Positions 1 to 11,170 of a stretch of 64,000 nt of DNA are shown here, piece by piece. The notes below the pieces were generated by a model. The model did no database searches, was not told the DNA's origin, and was given only the letters and a program-made list of their open reading frames with translations. A program made the translations under genes and the position numbers. Within the stretch, counting starts at the first letter, position 1, and each line of letters begins with the position of its first letter. Source of the stretch: Arabidopsis thaliana (lineage: Eukaryota; Streptophyta; Magnoliopsida; Brassicales; Brassicaceae); NCBI RefSeq assembly GCF_000001735.4, contig NC_003076.8:26787835-26851834 (forward strand), given 5' to 3'.

Positions 1-1903
1 CGACTTCTCGGTTGCAAAGAGGACACTTGTTCGTGACCATTAGCCAATTCTTGATGCATCCGAAGTGAAAGTCATGCCCACATCCCAGTTTCGAAACTTC
101 TTCATTGTCCTTCAATTTCTGCTGACAGATCACACATCTCTTCGTTTCATCGTCGCTACGCTTTTCATATTTCCTTCTTATTAGATTCTCATCAATCACT
201 TCCTCGCTTAAACCAGTGCGTTCATCTCCTGTTTCGTCAGTGATGCTCAATAATTCCTAGAAAAAAAAAGATTCATTCATAAAATTATCGATATCTAAAC
301 TCTGCAGCTTATACAACTCTAGAATCAAGAAACCAAAATGGTACATATAATTTTTATTAAAGAGAGTCCTAATCTCTTCTACATCTAGGATTCAAATGCA
401 CTTCTTTGAAAACTACACATGCAACCGACTAGTTAACCAATACTGGAAGCATTAAATTTTCAATGTTATCTTGCAAAAAACTCTAAAGTGCTAACTTCTA
501 AGATACAATGTTCATAACAAATGAAAAAATGGTGAAGGCTTTCAAATGTGATGTAAACACTTTAGTAGTTTTTGAAGATATTTGCATATCAAAACTTAAT
601 CTAGTCTAGTTATAACATATATAATATACCTCGTAAGTGAAGATGTCTCCATGAGAAGATGGATTTGTATACTCTTCTAGTGACTCTGTTTCAAATTGTT
701 CATTTGTCGATGACTGTAACCAGTTTCTCCAATACTGCTCCAACGTTTCTTCCTATACAATTTCAATGTCTATATTATAATATCCAAAAGCATTAGATAT
801 TAGATAATTACCCAACTAAGTGATATTAATGTTTTCCATGTAAAACCGAAAAATTTTAAACCAAACAAAATACATGAAAATGATTATTTTAAGTTCACTA
901 AATATCATAGAAAATTTAAACCTTTCTTTGTTTTTTAAATGGCAATTGTTTTTTTTTAGTCTTATTTCCACAAATATTGTTTCATAAACTCTAAATATAC
1001 TTGAATGCTAAGAGATTTGCATATCGAAACTTAATCTAGTCTATATATTTATTATATACCTCGTAAATGAAGGTGCCTCCATGAGAAGATGCATTTGTAT
1101 ACTCTTCTTGTGATCCTGTTTCAGATTGTTCATTGGTCGATGACTGTAACCAGTTTCTCCAGTAACGCTCCAACGTTTCTTCCTATATAATTTCAATGTC
1201 TAGATTATATCTAAAAGCTTTATACCTTTTAAAGAAAAATATTAGATAATAGATAATTAATTACTCAATTAAGTGACATTCAATGTTTTCCCACGCAAAA
1301 ACAGAAAATTTAAAACCAAACAAGATACGAGGGAAATGATTACGTAAAATCACGGAATGTCAAAACAAATCAAAATCCTTTTTTTTTTTCTTTCAAATGT
1401 CAATAATATTGGATCTTATTTCCTCCAATATTGATTCATAAACTCTTGAAATATATTTGAAATGCTAAGAGATTTGCATATCAAAAGTTAATCTAGTCTA
1501 GATTTATACTATACCTCGTTAGTGAAGGTGTTTCCATGAGAAGATACATCTGTATACTCTACTACTGATGTTGTTTCAGATTGTTCATCGTTCCATGATT
1601 GTAACGAGTCCTGCTCGAACGTTGTTTCCTAAACAATTTTCATGTCTATATTATATCCAAATAAATTATTTCTCTTAAAAAAAACATTAGATAATAGATA
1701 ATTACCCAACTAATTGTCCTCAGAAGGGAACCGGGCTCTATTGCCGGACCATCACCGTTCACATCAAGCGTTGGATCTGGTGAGATGTCATCAGCATCAA
1801 CTGGTGAGTAAGTGTCCCATAGATCCCAGTCGTCTCCAAATAGTAGCCACATGAAGCTAAAAGGACTATCCGGTATCTCAGAATTGTCTTCGTTTGGATC
1901 CAT
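1..1903 (-). CDS. RING-H2 zinc finger protein, probable E3 ubiquitin ligase (C-terminus cut by window edge)
   Basis: Exons on the minus strand: 1706-1903, 1515-1628, 1060-1182, 630-752, 1-256. All internal exons are phase 0. The ATG at 1901-1903 starts MDPNEDNSEI; an in-frame ATG ten codons upstream is the alternative start. The last exon encodes a RING with pattern C-x2-C-x14-C-x-H-x2-H-x2-C-x10-C-x2-C (CVIC ... CGHDFH ... CPLC), the C3H2C3 class that binds E2 enzymes. The three middle exons (41, 41 and 38 codons) are diverged copies of one another, each with a core like EETLE...W...SSTNEQSETGS and an end like SSHGGTF. The N-terminal exon is acidic with no recognised domain. About 271 residues are visible, and the stop lies just beyond base 1. 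E3 activity is inferred from the RING; the substrate is unknown. I remember the locus as AT5G67120. Confidence 0.88.
577..1709 (-). repeat. Three tandem copies of an exon plus flanking intron inside the RING gene
   Basis: The anchor tttgcatatc recurs at 581, 1016 (as tttgcatatc spanning 1016-1025) and 1473, giving spacings of 435 and 457 bases. Each copy holds the intron start, one phase-0 exon and the following intron, ending in an attagataatagataatta-like segment near 793, 1240 and 1690. Exons are more alike than introns, but intron similarity is still visible. Confidence 0.85.
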
Positions 1904-3764
1904 ACTTTTGGAGAAACATATTACCTGACTCAAAATTTTTTTTCAAGGGGCTAGATTAAGCTGAATTTATATAGATAATTAACACTTTCAAGTATCATCA
2001 CCATTTAACTCTTCCATTCAAATGCAAATACTTGAGTGGACAGGATAGTCTTAATATTGATAAAGTAATAGAAAAAATAAAGACGTTATGAACAAAGAAA
2101 AACCACTAAATATATTGTAGCTCAGTTAAAGGAAAAATATATATACCAAATTAAGGCTTAAACGATAAATAATGCATATAACCCACTTTTCAGTGCCTCC
2201 ATGGATAAAAGGATTTAGCAACTTTAAGGAAAAAAGGTTTATACCAAAAAAAAGTTCAAGGAGAAAAAGACCACTGATTTACAATTGTTGGGTAGTTTGA
2301 AGTCCCAAAATGTTAAAAATTCAATTAAAAAAATTGTGACAGCTAATAAAAATGGAACTTTAGCTGGATTCGGAAGATTTATTTTATTGAAAATAAGGAT
2401 TCTGTTTTAATTATAGCTCTAATACAGTTGAATTGGTTTTTTATAGAAAAACATTTCTTTATTGAATTTTCTTCAATGGAAAAATATCATTTTAGAGTGA
2501 ATAAGTACAAAAAATAATAAATGTTGCTTTCAACAAAAAAAGGAAGGAAATTTTATGTTTTGGCTTTGTATATTTGCTTTCAACGTCATTAAAACGCTTT
2601 TTAAACCGGAGATATGCATCTTGTTTTCCTCATTTACAAGTTCACAAGATGATTAATTACATTACTTGGGTCATGGGCTTAAAAAGAGAGAGTTTGGGTC
2701 CAACTAAAAAGGCTCAGTAAAATACGTAAATGGGCCTAGCGTTATAGCGAGAGGCAGAGAGAGAATTTACACGACGACGACGTCATACTCAATGGACGTA
2801 AATGTCCAAACTACAAAAGTTTTTTTTTTTTTTTGTGTATTAAAAAAAAAATCTCAAGTTAAAAACACATCAAGAGTATATTACAGCAACTTGTGTGTTA
2901 AATCACCAATTGTGAATAAATCGGTTATGGAAATCAATCATTTTTTTTTTTGGTTTAATGGAAATTAATCATTTGATCGTTAAGAGTGTCACTAATTCGA
3001 TACGTCACTTGCTGACGAATCTGCAGATGAAATAGGCATGGTATGATAAATCTCGTTAAGAATAAAATTTCACCTAGATGTTTGAGTAATTTTTGTAAGA
3101 TGATGAAAATTGTAACATTTTTCATTGAAAGAAGCAAAGAGACAAGCAACAAGACAAGAGTGTCCCCACGCATGTGAGCACCGTTAACCATAATAGAAAA
3201 AAGATATCTTCATCTAATAATAGGTGAAAAAATCTTATAACTGAGCAAATTTTAGAGAATGAAAATAGTGATCTGTGAAATAATTTTTTTTTTTTTTATG
3301 ATAGACCTCACCTAACAACTAGAAGAAATAATATAAAACCATTATTACTTATATTGATAAACTCTTACAAGATCACTGTTTCCATAAATCTTGACAAAAA
3401 TGTCACTCCATATGTTTGGTGTACAAGACTAGAAACTGTAGTTTTGAGTTATGTTATTATAATGTTAAACTGTATTATGCTCAAAATTGAACTCCTTTTG
3501 AAAGGTGGTTTATCTTCTTTACTAATCGTTTCTTCATTTTCTCTCTAGGAGCTAGGTGGGAAAAAGATTCAACCTTGTCTTAGAAAAAGAAAACCAAAGC
3601 TAATCTTTTTCTTTTGTACCTCTCTTTCAAGGATTAACAAAACAAATCGATGAAGCCCGGGTTTTAGTACCTAAACATCTCTTTGTCTCGTCTTTGAAAA
3701 CCCCCCCAAGTAGATCCAACATCATTCATATCTCTCTCTCTATCTCTGCATAAGCTACGGAGCG
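1904..3764. other. Intergenic, divergent promoter region of the RING and phosphodiesterase genes
   Basis: AT-rich, with several poly-A/poly-T runs (2820-2833, 2941-2952, 3283-3297). A TGGGCC site-II-like element sits at 2731-2736 and a CT-rich leader at 3729-3748 just before the phosphodiesterase ATG. I see no coding region; the short open frames here lack a domain and have ordinary AT-rich composition. Confidence 0.6.
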
Positions 3765-5815
3765 ATGTCGGCGTGCATCAATGGCTTATGCAGAGCCGTG
3801 ACTGTCTCTCTTCTTCTTCTTCTTCTTTCTTTCTCTTTTTCCTCAGCTTGCTCCAATGGAAATTGCCAGGTTCTTGATTCTCTTTGCTTATTATTCTCTG
3901 GTTTATGGCTATCAAATTTGGGTCTAAATCTTTAGGGATTTTGCATTTTTGTGTCTCTTTCAGCTGCTGGATTCATGCTCCTCGGCTACTGATTGTGTCT
4001 CTGGTTTATACTGTGGAGACTGTCCTGCCGTTGGAAGAAGTAAACCCGTCTGCACAAGAGGCCAAGCCACAAGTCCAACTTCCATTGTGAGATTTAGTTC
4101 CTATAATTAGTTGGATTTCTCTAGAGTTTCCAATTTTTGAAGATGCGTTGTTTCAAAAGATAGTCTAGATCACTTGGTCTATCAAAAGTTTTGAACTTTG
4201 AAGATGGGTTTTGCTGAAGATTTCATTTGGTTGCATTAAAAGATAGTCTAGATCATTTGGTTGTATCAAAAGTTTTGAACTTTGAAGATGTGGTGATGAA
4301 ATTTGTGTGTGTGTTTTTTGTAGATCAATGGATTGCCTTTTAACAAGTATACATGGTTGATGACTCATAATGCCTTTAGCAATGCAAATGCACCACTTTT
4401 GCCAGGTGTTGAGAGGATTACATTTTACAATCAAGAAGATACTATTACTAATCAGCTACAAGTAATGCTCTTATTACCAACTCTCTTATTATAGTTTCCT
4501 CTTTTTTTGGATAAAACTCTTGAATGTATATTTTTGTTCTAGAATGGAGTTAGAGGGCTAATGCTGGATATGTATGACTTCAACAATGATATCTGGCTTT
4601 GCCATTCGCTTCGAGGGCAATGTTTCAACTTCACCGCTTTTGTAAGTTTTATCTTCAGCTTAACCTTGCTGGATCGAAAGCTTGAAACCTGATTGGATTG
4701 GTAAATGTGAACTTTGTTTTCTTTTTGAATCAGCAACCTGCAATTAACATACTGAGGGAAGTTGAGGCATTTCTGAGTCAAAACCCAACAGAGATTGTTA
4801 CCATCATAATAGAGGATTATGTGCACAGACCTAAAGGCTTATCAACACTGTTTGCCAACGCTGGTTTGGACAAATACTGGTTCCCTGTTTCGAAAATGCC
4901 TAGAAAGGGAGAAGATTGGCCTACTGTGACTGACATGGTGCAAGAGAATCATAGGCTCCTGGTTTTCACTTCTGTTGCTGCCAAAGAAGATGAAGAAGGC
5001 GTTGCGTATCAGTGGAGATACATGGTTGAAAATGAATGTGCGTATTACACACAGTTTATATCTTTAATGAAAATTGTCTCTGAGAATAACCTTCTCTTGC
5101 CATTTTCTTATGATTGTCTAAAGCTGGGGATCCCGGAGTGAAGCGAGGTTCTTGTCCTAACAGAAAAGAGTCTCAACCTTTAAATTCAAAAAGTTCTTCG
5201 CTATTCTTGATGAATTACTTCCCGACATATCCGGTTGAGAAAGACGCTTGCAAGGAGCACTCAGCTCCACTTGCTGAGATGGTTGGGACTTGTCTCAAGT
5301 CAGGAGGGAATAGAATGCCAAACTTTCTTGCTGTTAACTTCTACATGGTACTGAATCAATCATATAACTATAATATGACTGTTTTTACGAGATCTAGCTA
5401 ACAAACCATAATATTGCAGAGAAGTGATGGAGGCGGCGTTTTCGAAATTCTGGATAGAATGAATGGACCGGTACTTTGCGGTTGTGAAACTCTTTCTGCT
5501 TGCCAGGTATTAACTTATTAACTCGCGCCAAAGTTACTTATGGGTATGAAATAAGATCTTACAAGCCTAAATTATCTAAAACCGGCACCCGTATTTTGGT
5601 TCTTGATGTTGCAGCCAGGAGCAGCTTATGGTTCATGCAAAAATGTTACTGTACAGACAAGAACTCCAAGCATGGATTCAACGGCTGGAAGCAACTCAGG
5701 TGGAAGCTACTCAGGTTCAGTTCAGTTCTCAAGATCTTTAGCTTCTGTGGCCCAACTAAACAACATTGTTGTCTTCTGCTTCTCATTGCTTCCGTTGCTG
5801 ATATTTCTACTATGA
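3765..5815 (+). CDS. PLC-like phosphodiesterase (PI-PLC X domain), probably GPI-anchored
   Basis: Eight exons: 3765-3869, 3964-4086, 4324-4461, 4543-4641, 4734-5037, 5124-5347, 5420-5506, 5615-5815; 426 residues. Residues 1-28 form a Leu-rich signal peptide, followed by a Cys-rich segment (29-75). The PI-PLC X-like TIM-barrel begins near residue 77. H91 in LMTHNAF and H143 in WLCHS match the two catalytic histidines of bacterial-type PI-PLC, and D131 lies in LMLDMYD. A Ser/Gly-rich stretch near 375-405 and a hydrophobic tail ending LLPLLIFLL fit a GPI attachment signal, so the enzyme probably sits on the outer plasma membrane face. Cleavage of phosphoinositides or GPI anchors is known for the family, but the plant substrate is not known to me. 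It converges on the F-box gene with about 360 bases between stops. Remembered as AT5G67130. Confidence 0.92.
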
Positions 5816-6174
5816 CACAACCAATCAAACCACGTGGAGAGATTCTTAGGTTAGAGAATCTTGATCACTTCTTTAGAACGAATGAGAGAGCCTAAGTTGA
5901 CATGAATTGCCTTAGAAAGAGTTTCTGATTTGATTCTTGTATTGTAGACTGCAGAGCTATAGGCAGAAATCTTGTGTATGTGTGTCTTCAGCTTCTGTTG
6001 ATTGTTATGCAACTTATATATATATATATATAGACACAATTCTACTCCAATAGAAACTTTACTGAATATTTATATATATATGTTGTTGATTGATGAGAGA
6101 ACACATAAGATATATGCAGATTCAATTGTATGAATTACTATGTACACAACAAACAAGAAATATGATGAGCAACA
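5816..6174. other. Convergent 3' region
   Basis: Holds the 3' UTRs of the phosphodiesterase (+) and the F-box gene (-). Short TA runs occur at 6016-6031 and 6069-6081. No coding signal. Confidence 0.6.
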
Positions 6175-7379
6175 CTAGACAGCATGCAGCAACGGTGGTG
6201 GATTCTGAGCATTGAGAAGCAATTCCATGGGTTTGATCTGAAGAGCAGGACTGATGGTAAGTAAAGCAATGAAGCAATCTACAGGAACTCTAGTTCCCCA
6301 TAAGTTGATGGATTCGAGTTTTCTGCATTTGTTTACAAGAACAAGAAGGCCTCTCTCTGTCACATGACGGCAACACCACATTCCGATTGTCTGCATAAAG
6401 GATTCCAATTTCGAAAGCGTGATTCTCATGAATCTAGAGAGAATTATTTGGTTAGATGATTGTTGTTACCTTAAGCTGATGGCAGCGTTCTGCAATTGCG
6501 AAAAGAGACTCATCGGTTATAAATGTTCCTCCTATGTTTAGGTGTTGCAGTGAGGAAGTTCTTGAAATCTGTCAAATCAAAATCAAGATTCTCTGAAATG
6601 ATTAAAACAAAAAAGGAATCTTCAAGATTCCAGTGCACAAAAAACGGTGTTAGATTTTACCAGTTGAACAACACCAGAATCAGTAATGGCGGTCATGCCC
6701 CATAAAGAGACAGAGTTTAAATTGGATACACATCTTGCAGAAGCTATTTGGTAAAGACCATTATCAGTTATATGACAACCCCATCTGCTTCGAGATCTTC
6801 AAATATGAAAGAAGAAAAAAACAGAGTTTATAGTTCTGTTCTGTTTTTTGACCAAGTCAATATCCTATCTCAAACACCCTAAAGGTAAAGTTGGAAACTT
6901 GACCAAAAAATTCAGCAAATCTCCACTATCCCACCAATCTTGTTTACTCTTAATCCGCCATTGAAGGACAAATCAAGTACGATCATAGTACAAGAAACAA
7001 ACAAAGAGCAAAACAGAGAGAAAGAGAGAGAGATTACATGTCGAGTTCTTTGAGGTTGAAAGCAAGATGAACGAGACGAGAAGTGGAATCATCGTCCATT
7101 TTCCAACCAGCAAAGCTCAGAGTTTCTCTTCTCGCCATCGATTGATTTACAGCTTTTCTCCATTTCTTGCAAACACCACTTGCCCTAAAAACCCCAAAAT
7201 TCACCAAAAACTTCAATCTCACAACAATGATTTATTTAATCAAAAAAAGAGAGGATCAAACTTGTAAGGATCATCAATGAAAACACTTACTGGGCCAAAA
7301 CGGTGAAAGAAGTAGCCAACGAAAATATATATGCAAGAAGGTCTAATGGTAAACGATCAATCGCTGCTTCTTCATCCAT
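6175..7379 (-). CDS. F-box / RNI-like leucine-rich repeat protein
   Basis: Minus-strand exons: 7291-7379, 7038-7184, 6661-6796, 6470-6568, 6175-6390; 228 residues. The N-terminus MDEEAAIDRLPLDLLAYIFS, continuing into VCKKWRKAV, is a canonical F-box (residues about 7-48), which binds SKP1/ASK adaptors. The rest consists of amino-acid-conserving Cys-containing LRRs (CHITDNGLYQIA, LNSVSLWGMTAITDSG, TFITDESLFAIAERC, RHVTERGLLVLVNKC), placing it in the FBL/AMN1-like group of SCF receptors. Exon borders fall between repeats. A perfect G-box CCACGTGG lies at 7666-7673, about 290 bases upstream of the ATG. The substrate is unknown. Remembered as AT5G67140. Confidence 0.9.
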
Positions 7380-8045
7380 GACTTGTATGATTTTAGAGCT
7401 TCTTAAATCAATATTTGTAGAAGATTTTTATGTATTAAGAATTGTTTGTATATATCATTAGTTCTTCATAATTGCAGAGGAAGCAGATGTTGTCTTTTTC
7501 ATGGTTTAACTGCAGAAGATGTGGTCATAGTTCCGTCATATTTTTTAATCGTTATAACAAAAAATTTGAAATTAATTTATATGATTTAATAAATGTTTTT
7601 ATTACACGGTCCAAGATTTTGCGTAGAAGAATACCTCTAGGACTCCGTCTTTTTTCTTCTGTACGCCACGTGGCACATGCCACGGCCTACGGTGCGTAAT
7701 AAAAGATCTTTCTTATTCACTCAAAAATACATTATTTTTTGTGTTGCTTGCTTCACAAAATATTTAAATGTTAGTGAACTAACACATACTTTAATTGTTA
7801 AATTTGACATGACGTTATCTGTAATTTTCTTTTCTCATCTTACGTTTGTACTTTTCGTGTTCAATGTGTTTATGCAAGAAGAAGTTATTTTGTCAAATTA
7901 CTTATAGGTTAATTTATTCATTAAAAGACAAAGAGTAAAGAAGGAAAACTATCTAAATAGATTTCTGTTGACAAAGATTGTTTTCACATCTTCAACTTTA
8001 TTCAAGACACACACAAAAAAGTACATTTGATTTGGTTGATTTTAC
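7380..8045. promoter_or_regulatory. Upstream region of the F-box gene, with a perfect G-box palindrome
   Basis: GCCACGTGGC at 7665-7674 is a 10-base palindrome containing the bZIP/bHLH core CACGTG. The remainder is AT-rich; the right part (about 7900-8045) is the 3' flank of the BAHD gene. No coding region seen. Binding is inferred from the motif only. Confidence 0.45.
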
Positions 8046-9392
8046 TTATACAACACATACATGCTTCAAAAACTCTTCATCAGTCGATAATTTTTCCAAA
8101 ACACTAGACGATAAACACGTTTGAAACTCGATGTTTCCTTCTTCGATCCCCGGATAAGCAATGAGTTTACCATCGGTGGTATTTCCCGGTCCAGCTCGAA
8201 CCGCTATTGGTTTACCCCAACCGAAATCGTTTCCATACACATTGAACCGAGGAGAGCTAGCAATTGTTATAGAATTACTAAAAGCCTTAGCATTCAATAT
8301 ACTCGGTTTCTTCACCCAATTCTCAGCAAACTCTCTAAACTCTTCATTCGTTTGTGACCCAACAGTTTTGTTTATTTGCAATGCAGCCCAACCAAGCCCA
8401 TTGTGAAGCATCTCCGCCACAGTAGTCGTCACCGTCGCGAATCCGACCACGTTACCGAAACACTCTTTCTCAAGCGGAGGGTTTAGTCTTCCTCTCATAT
8501 CCACCAGTAACTTGCAATGAATCACTTCTTCCGGATTCAGACCACTGTTTCTGATTATCGATCGCCACATATACGCTGAAACCGCTTGAAGCGACGATAT
8601 TTTCCGATCATCGGAGTCAACCTCGCCGTTAGCTTTCGCTTTAAGCTCAGAGATGTTTCTACTCGTGACTCGAAAAATCTTCTCTTGTAATAACGATGAA
8701 GTAACAACAACCCGGTTCGGTGTCTCCGTCTCCGGTAACGGAATTCGAATCGGATACTCAATACCGTCGAGAAACCATCCACGGAGAAGCAAAGGAGGAA
8801 ACTTTCTCCGATGATCGGCATCAAACCCGTTAAAGCAAATCTCCGACCAAGTATTGAAGAAACTCCAAAACGAAGATCCATCTGCAACAATATGATTATA
8901 ACCAAACCCTATAAAAACCCCATCTTTCAATTCCGTTACTTGAAACGCAATTAACGACTCCGAGATTCCTTCACAGCTCCTAACACCATTCGCCGGGAAA
9001 AAACGATTCAAGAACTCAGGGACATTACTATCAACAGGTTCTAAAACATCACTAACCGAAACGGATTTAGCTGAAGCGTGGATGAATTTGACACCTGAGC
9101 CATCACAATCGACGTAAAACGACGCCGTTCCAGCATCTTCGTTCTCGACCTTGACAAGACGACCAGCGAATGGGTAGAAGATCTTCAAAGCGACAGAGAG
9201 AGATGATTTCAACTGAGAGATTATATGGGTTTCCGGGTCGGGTTGAGGAAAGAGAAGACCTCTTTGTGGGTATTCGGATCGAAGAAAGAAGAGATCCCAT
9301 GGAGTGAGATGGATCTTAACCCGATCCGATTCCTCGTTGTAGCTCTCTGGTCGAACAATGCTCTTAGAGATCACTACTACTTCATCTGCCAT
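8046..9392 (-). CDS. HXXXD-type (BAHD) acyltransferase
   Basis: Intronless, 448 residues. Both family signatures are intact: H167-x3-D171 in GYNHIVADGSS and DFGWGKP at 389-395. BAHD enzymes transfer an acyl group from acyl-CoA to an alcohol or amine in the cytosol; the His is the general base and the DFGWG loop is structural. Other family features visible are LTPWDL near 29-34, FYPFAGRL near 72-79 and CFGN near 311-314. It is a tandem paralogue of EPS1, sharing the N-terminus (VVISKSIV), length and strand, but unlike EPS1 it keeps the catalytic His, so a conventional acyltransferase activity is likely. Acyl donor and acceptor cannot be read from the sequence. Remembered as AT5G67150. Confidence 0.93.
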   Translation of the reverse strand: MADEVVVISKSIVRPESYNEESDRVKIHLTPWDLFFLRSEYPQRGLLFPQPDPETHIISQLKSSLSVALKIFYPFAGRLVKVENEDAGTASFYVDCDGSGVKFIHASAKSVSVSDVLEPVDSNVPEFLNRFFPANGVRSCEGISESLIAFQVTELKDGVFIGFGYNHIVADGSSFWSFFNTWSEICFNGFDADHRRKFPPLLLRGWFLDGIEYPIRIPLPETETPNRVVVTSSLLQEKIFRVTSRNISELKAKANGEVDSDDRKISSLQAVSAYMWRSIIRNSGLNPEEVIHCKLLVDMRGRLNPPLEKECFGNVVGFATVTTTVAEMLHNGLGWAALQINKTVGSQTNEEFREFAENWVKKPSILNAKAFSNSITIASSPRFNVYGNDFGWGKPIAVRAGPGNTTDGKLIAYPGIEEGNIEFQTCLSSSVLEKLSTDEEFLKHVCVV

Positions 9393-9865
9393 TTTCTTTT
9401 CTCGAGTAGATAGATGCTGATAAAATTCACTAGTCCACTACTAGTGGAGTGTATAATTTCTTTATCTTTATATTTTCTGTTTTTGGAATCAAATTCAGAC
9501 ATGACATACCAAACTAGTGAACTACAACGTGTTTCATGTTATTTATTTGGTTATATAGTTAAGCCCATTAATTGTCCCTAGCCCCTAGGCCCATTATCAA
9601 CCTATCGTCGAAGTTTGATGGAATTTTTTACAGAGCTCGACGGAATGTTGCAACCCCAGCGGCGAGTGTTTCCGATTCCGTTCAGGTACGTTACTATATA
9701 TATAAGAATCTCTAAATTCGTTGAATTATCCGAATCTGTTTGTTCATGGTGATGTTGTGAACCGAACACGAAAGAATTGCATAGGCTTATTATTGTATTA
9801 ATTTGAAAAACGAGAGAGAATTGGTGTTTGGCTTAGTTAAATTCACATTGCTAAACCAAATCATC
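9393..9865. promoter_or_regulatory. Spacer between the BAHD genes, with site II elements and an orphan first-exon-like segment (+)
   Basis: It serves as promoter of the left BAHD gene (-). Two RGCCCA elements (9562-9567, 9588-9593) precede a plus-strand ATG at 9618. The open frame MEFFTELDGMLQPQRRVFPI runs to a consensus donor TTCAG|GTACGTT at 9685/9686; unspliced it stops at 9752 after 44 codons. An inverted repeat ccactactagtgg lies at 9435-9447. I find no second exon before EPS1. It could be a decayed gene start or an unannotated noncoding transcript. Confidence 0.4.
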
Positions 9866-11170
9866 TCATACAATGCTTACATATTCGTTAAATTCAGCAT
9901 CTTTGACTAATTTTTCCACTACCTGAGGCAGTAAACAAGCCTGAAAATCAAGACTTGCTTCTCCAATTCCTTTGAAAACAACGAGTCTTCCATTGAGATA
10001 CGGTGGTCCAGCTCTTGCAGCTATCGGTTTACCCCAACCGAAATCATTACAGTACACATCGAACCGGTGAGAGTTTGTGACAACTAAATCTTTGCTACCA
10101 ACAGAAACCGGAATCTTGATATTTTTCACCCAATTCTCTGCAAATGCTTTGGCTTTTTCATCAGTTTGTGACAGCTCCATGTTGTTGATTTGCATTGCAG
10201 CCCAGCCTAGTCCATGGTCCAGCAGCTCTCCAACCGTGACCGTAGCTATCCCGGTTTGGCTTACATTCCCAAAACACTCTTCTTCTAGTGGCGGATTTAG
10301 CCGTTGCCTCATGTTTATAGGTAACCTGCAATGAGTCTCTTCCTCTCGGCTCATGCCACTGTGTTTAACCATTGAACGCCATATATATGCTAACACCGCT
10401 TGAATAGAAGAGATCTTTTGATCAGCCTCGTCGTTGGCTTTAGCGTCAAGTTTCAAAACATTCTCTTTTGTAACATGAAACATCTTCTCTTGTAGATTGG
10501 TTGGTGTTGTTACATAACTAGTTGGTTTTGTTTCAGGGTCTGGAATATGGATTGGATAATCAATCTCGTCAAAGAACCAACCTTTAAGGTGAAGACGACG
10601 TTGGAAAGTTTGGGATCCTGAAGAATCTTTCGAGCAAATCTCTGACCATGCATTGATGAACTTCCAGATTGAAGTGGCATCAGCCACGGTAGAGTTGTAA
10701 CCAAAACCGATGAAAACCCCGTCCTTCATCTCTGTCACTTGAACCATAAGTAGAGATCTTGAGACACCGTGGTAGTTCTTGATCCCCGTTGCAGGGAAAA
10801 AGGAAGCGAAAAACCCGGGGACAGAACCGGATAACTCAAGGACATCACTGAGCTCGATGTTTTTAGCCACTGCGTGAACAAACTCCACACCTGAACCATC
10901 GCAGCTGATGAAAAACGAGACAGTATCGTCGTCGTTCTTTAGCTTCACAAGACGACCAGCTAAAGGATAGAAACGATCAAGTGCAACAGAGAGTGAAGCT
11001 TGTAATTGTTTGACTTCAATTTTGTGAAAGAGAAGACCTCTTTGAAGATAACCAAAACGAAGGCGAGAGAGATCCCATGGAGTCAGCTGAATCTTCTTCA
11101 CAGAAGTCGGTTTCTTAAGGCTTCTGGGATTAACTATGCTCTTCGAGATTACCACCAATTCTTCTTCCAT
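9866..11170 (-). CDS. EPS1: EPS1, BAHD-fold isochorismoyl-glutamate lyase of salicylic acid biosynthesis
   Basis: Intronless, 434 residues, BAHD fold with DFGWGKP at 376-382. The catalytic HXXXD motif is altered: the aligned segment reads GYNSTVADATS, with Ser160 replacing the His and Asp164 kept. Published work on Arabidopsis EPS1 (Enhanced Pseudomonas Susceptibility 1) shows that it acts in the cytosol on isochorismoyl-glutamate A, made by PBS3, speeding release of salicylic acid, and that it lacks the usual catalytic His. The Ser here is at the reported position as I remember it. Its neighbour at 8046-9392 keeps the His, so the pair shows duplication followed by loss of acyltransferase chemistry. 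It shares a divergent 846-base promoter region with the OTU gene. Remembered as AT5G67160. Confidence 0.95.
   Translation of the reverse strand: MEEELVVISKSIVNPRSLKKPTSVKKIQLTPWDLSRLRFGYLQRGLLFHKIEVKQLQASLSVALDRFYPLAGRLVKLKNDDDTVSFFISCDGSGVEFVHAVAKNIELSDVLELSGSVPGFFASFFPATGIKNYHGVSRSLLMVQVTEMKDGVFIGFGYNSTVADATSIWKFINAWSEICSKDSSGSQTFQRRLHLKGWFFDEIDYPIHIPDPETKPTSYVTTPTNLQEKMFHVTKENVLKLDAKANDEADQKISSIQAVLAYIWRSMVKHSGMSREEETHCRLPINMRQRLNPPLEEECFGNVSQTGIATVTVGELLDHGLGWAAMQINNMELSQTDEKAKAFAENWVKNIKIPVSVGSKDLVVTNSHRFDVYCNDFGWGKPIAARAGPPYLNGRLVVFKGIGEASLDFQACLLPQVVEKLVKDAEFNEYVSIV

Noticed and set aside
5114..5401. Separate small gene in the phosphodiesterase locus
   Set aside because: It is exon 6 of the phosphodiesterase read through its introns.
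8121..9413. Plus-strand and other-frame open frames over the BAHD gene
   Set aside because: Shadows of a long intact coding frame on the minus strand.
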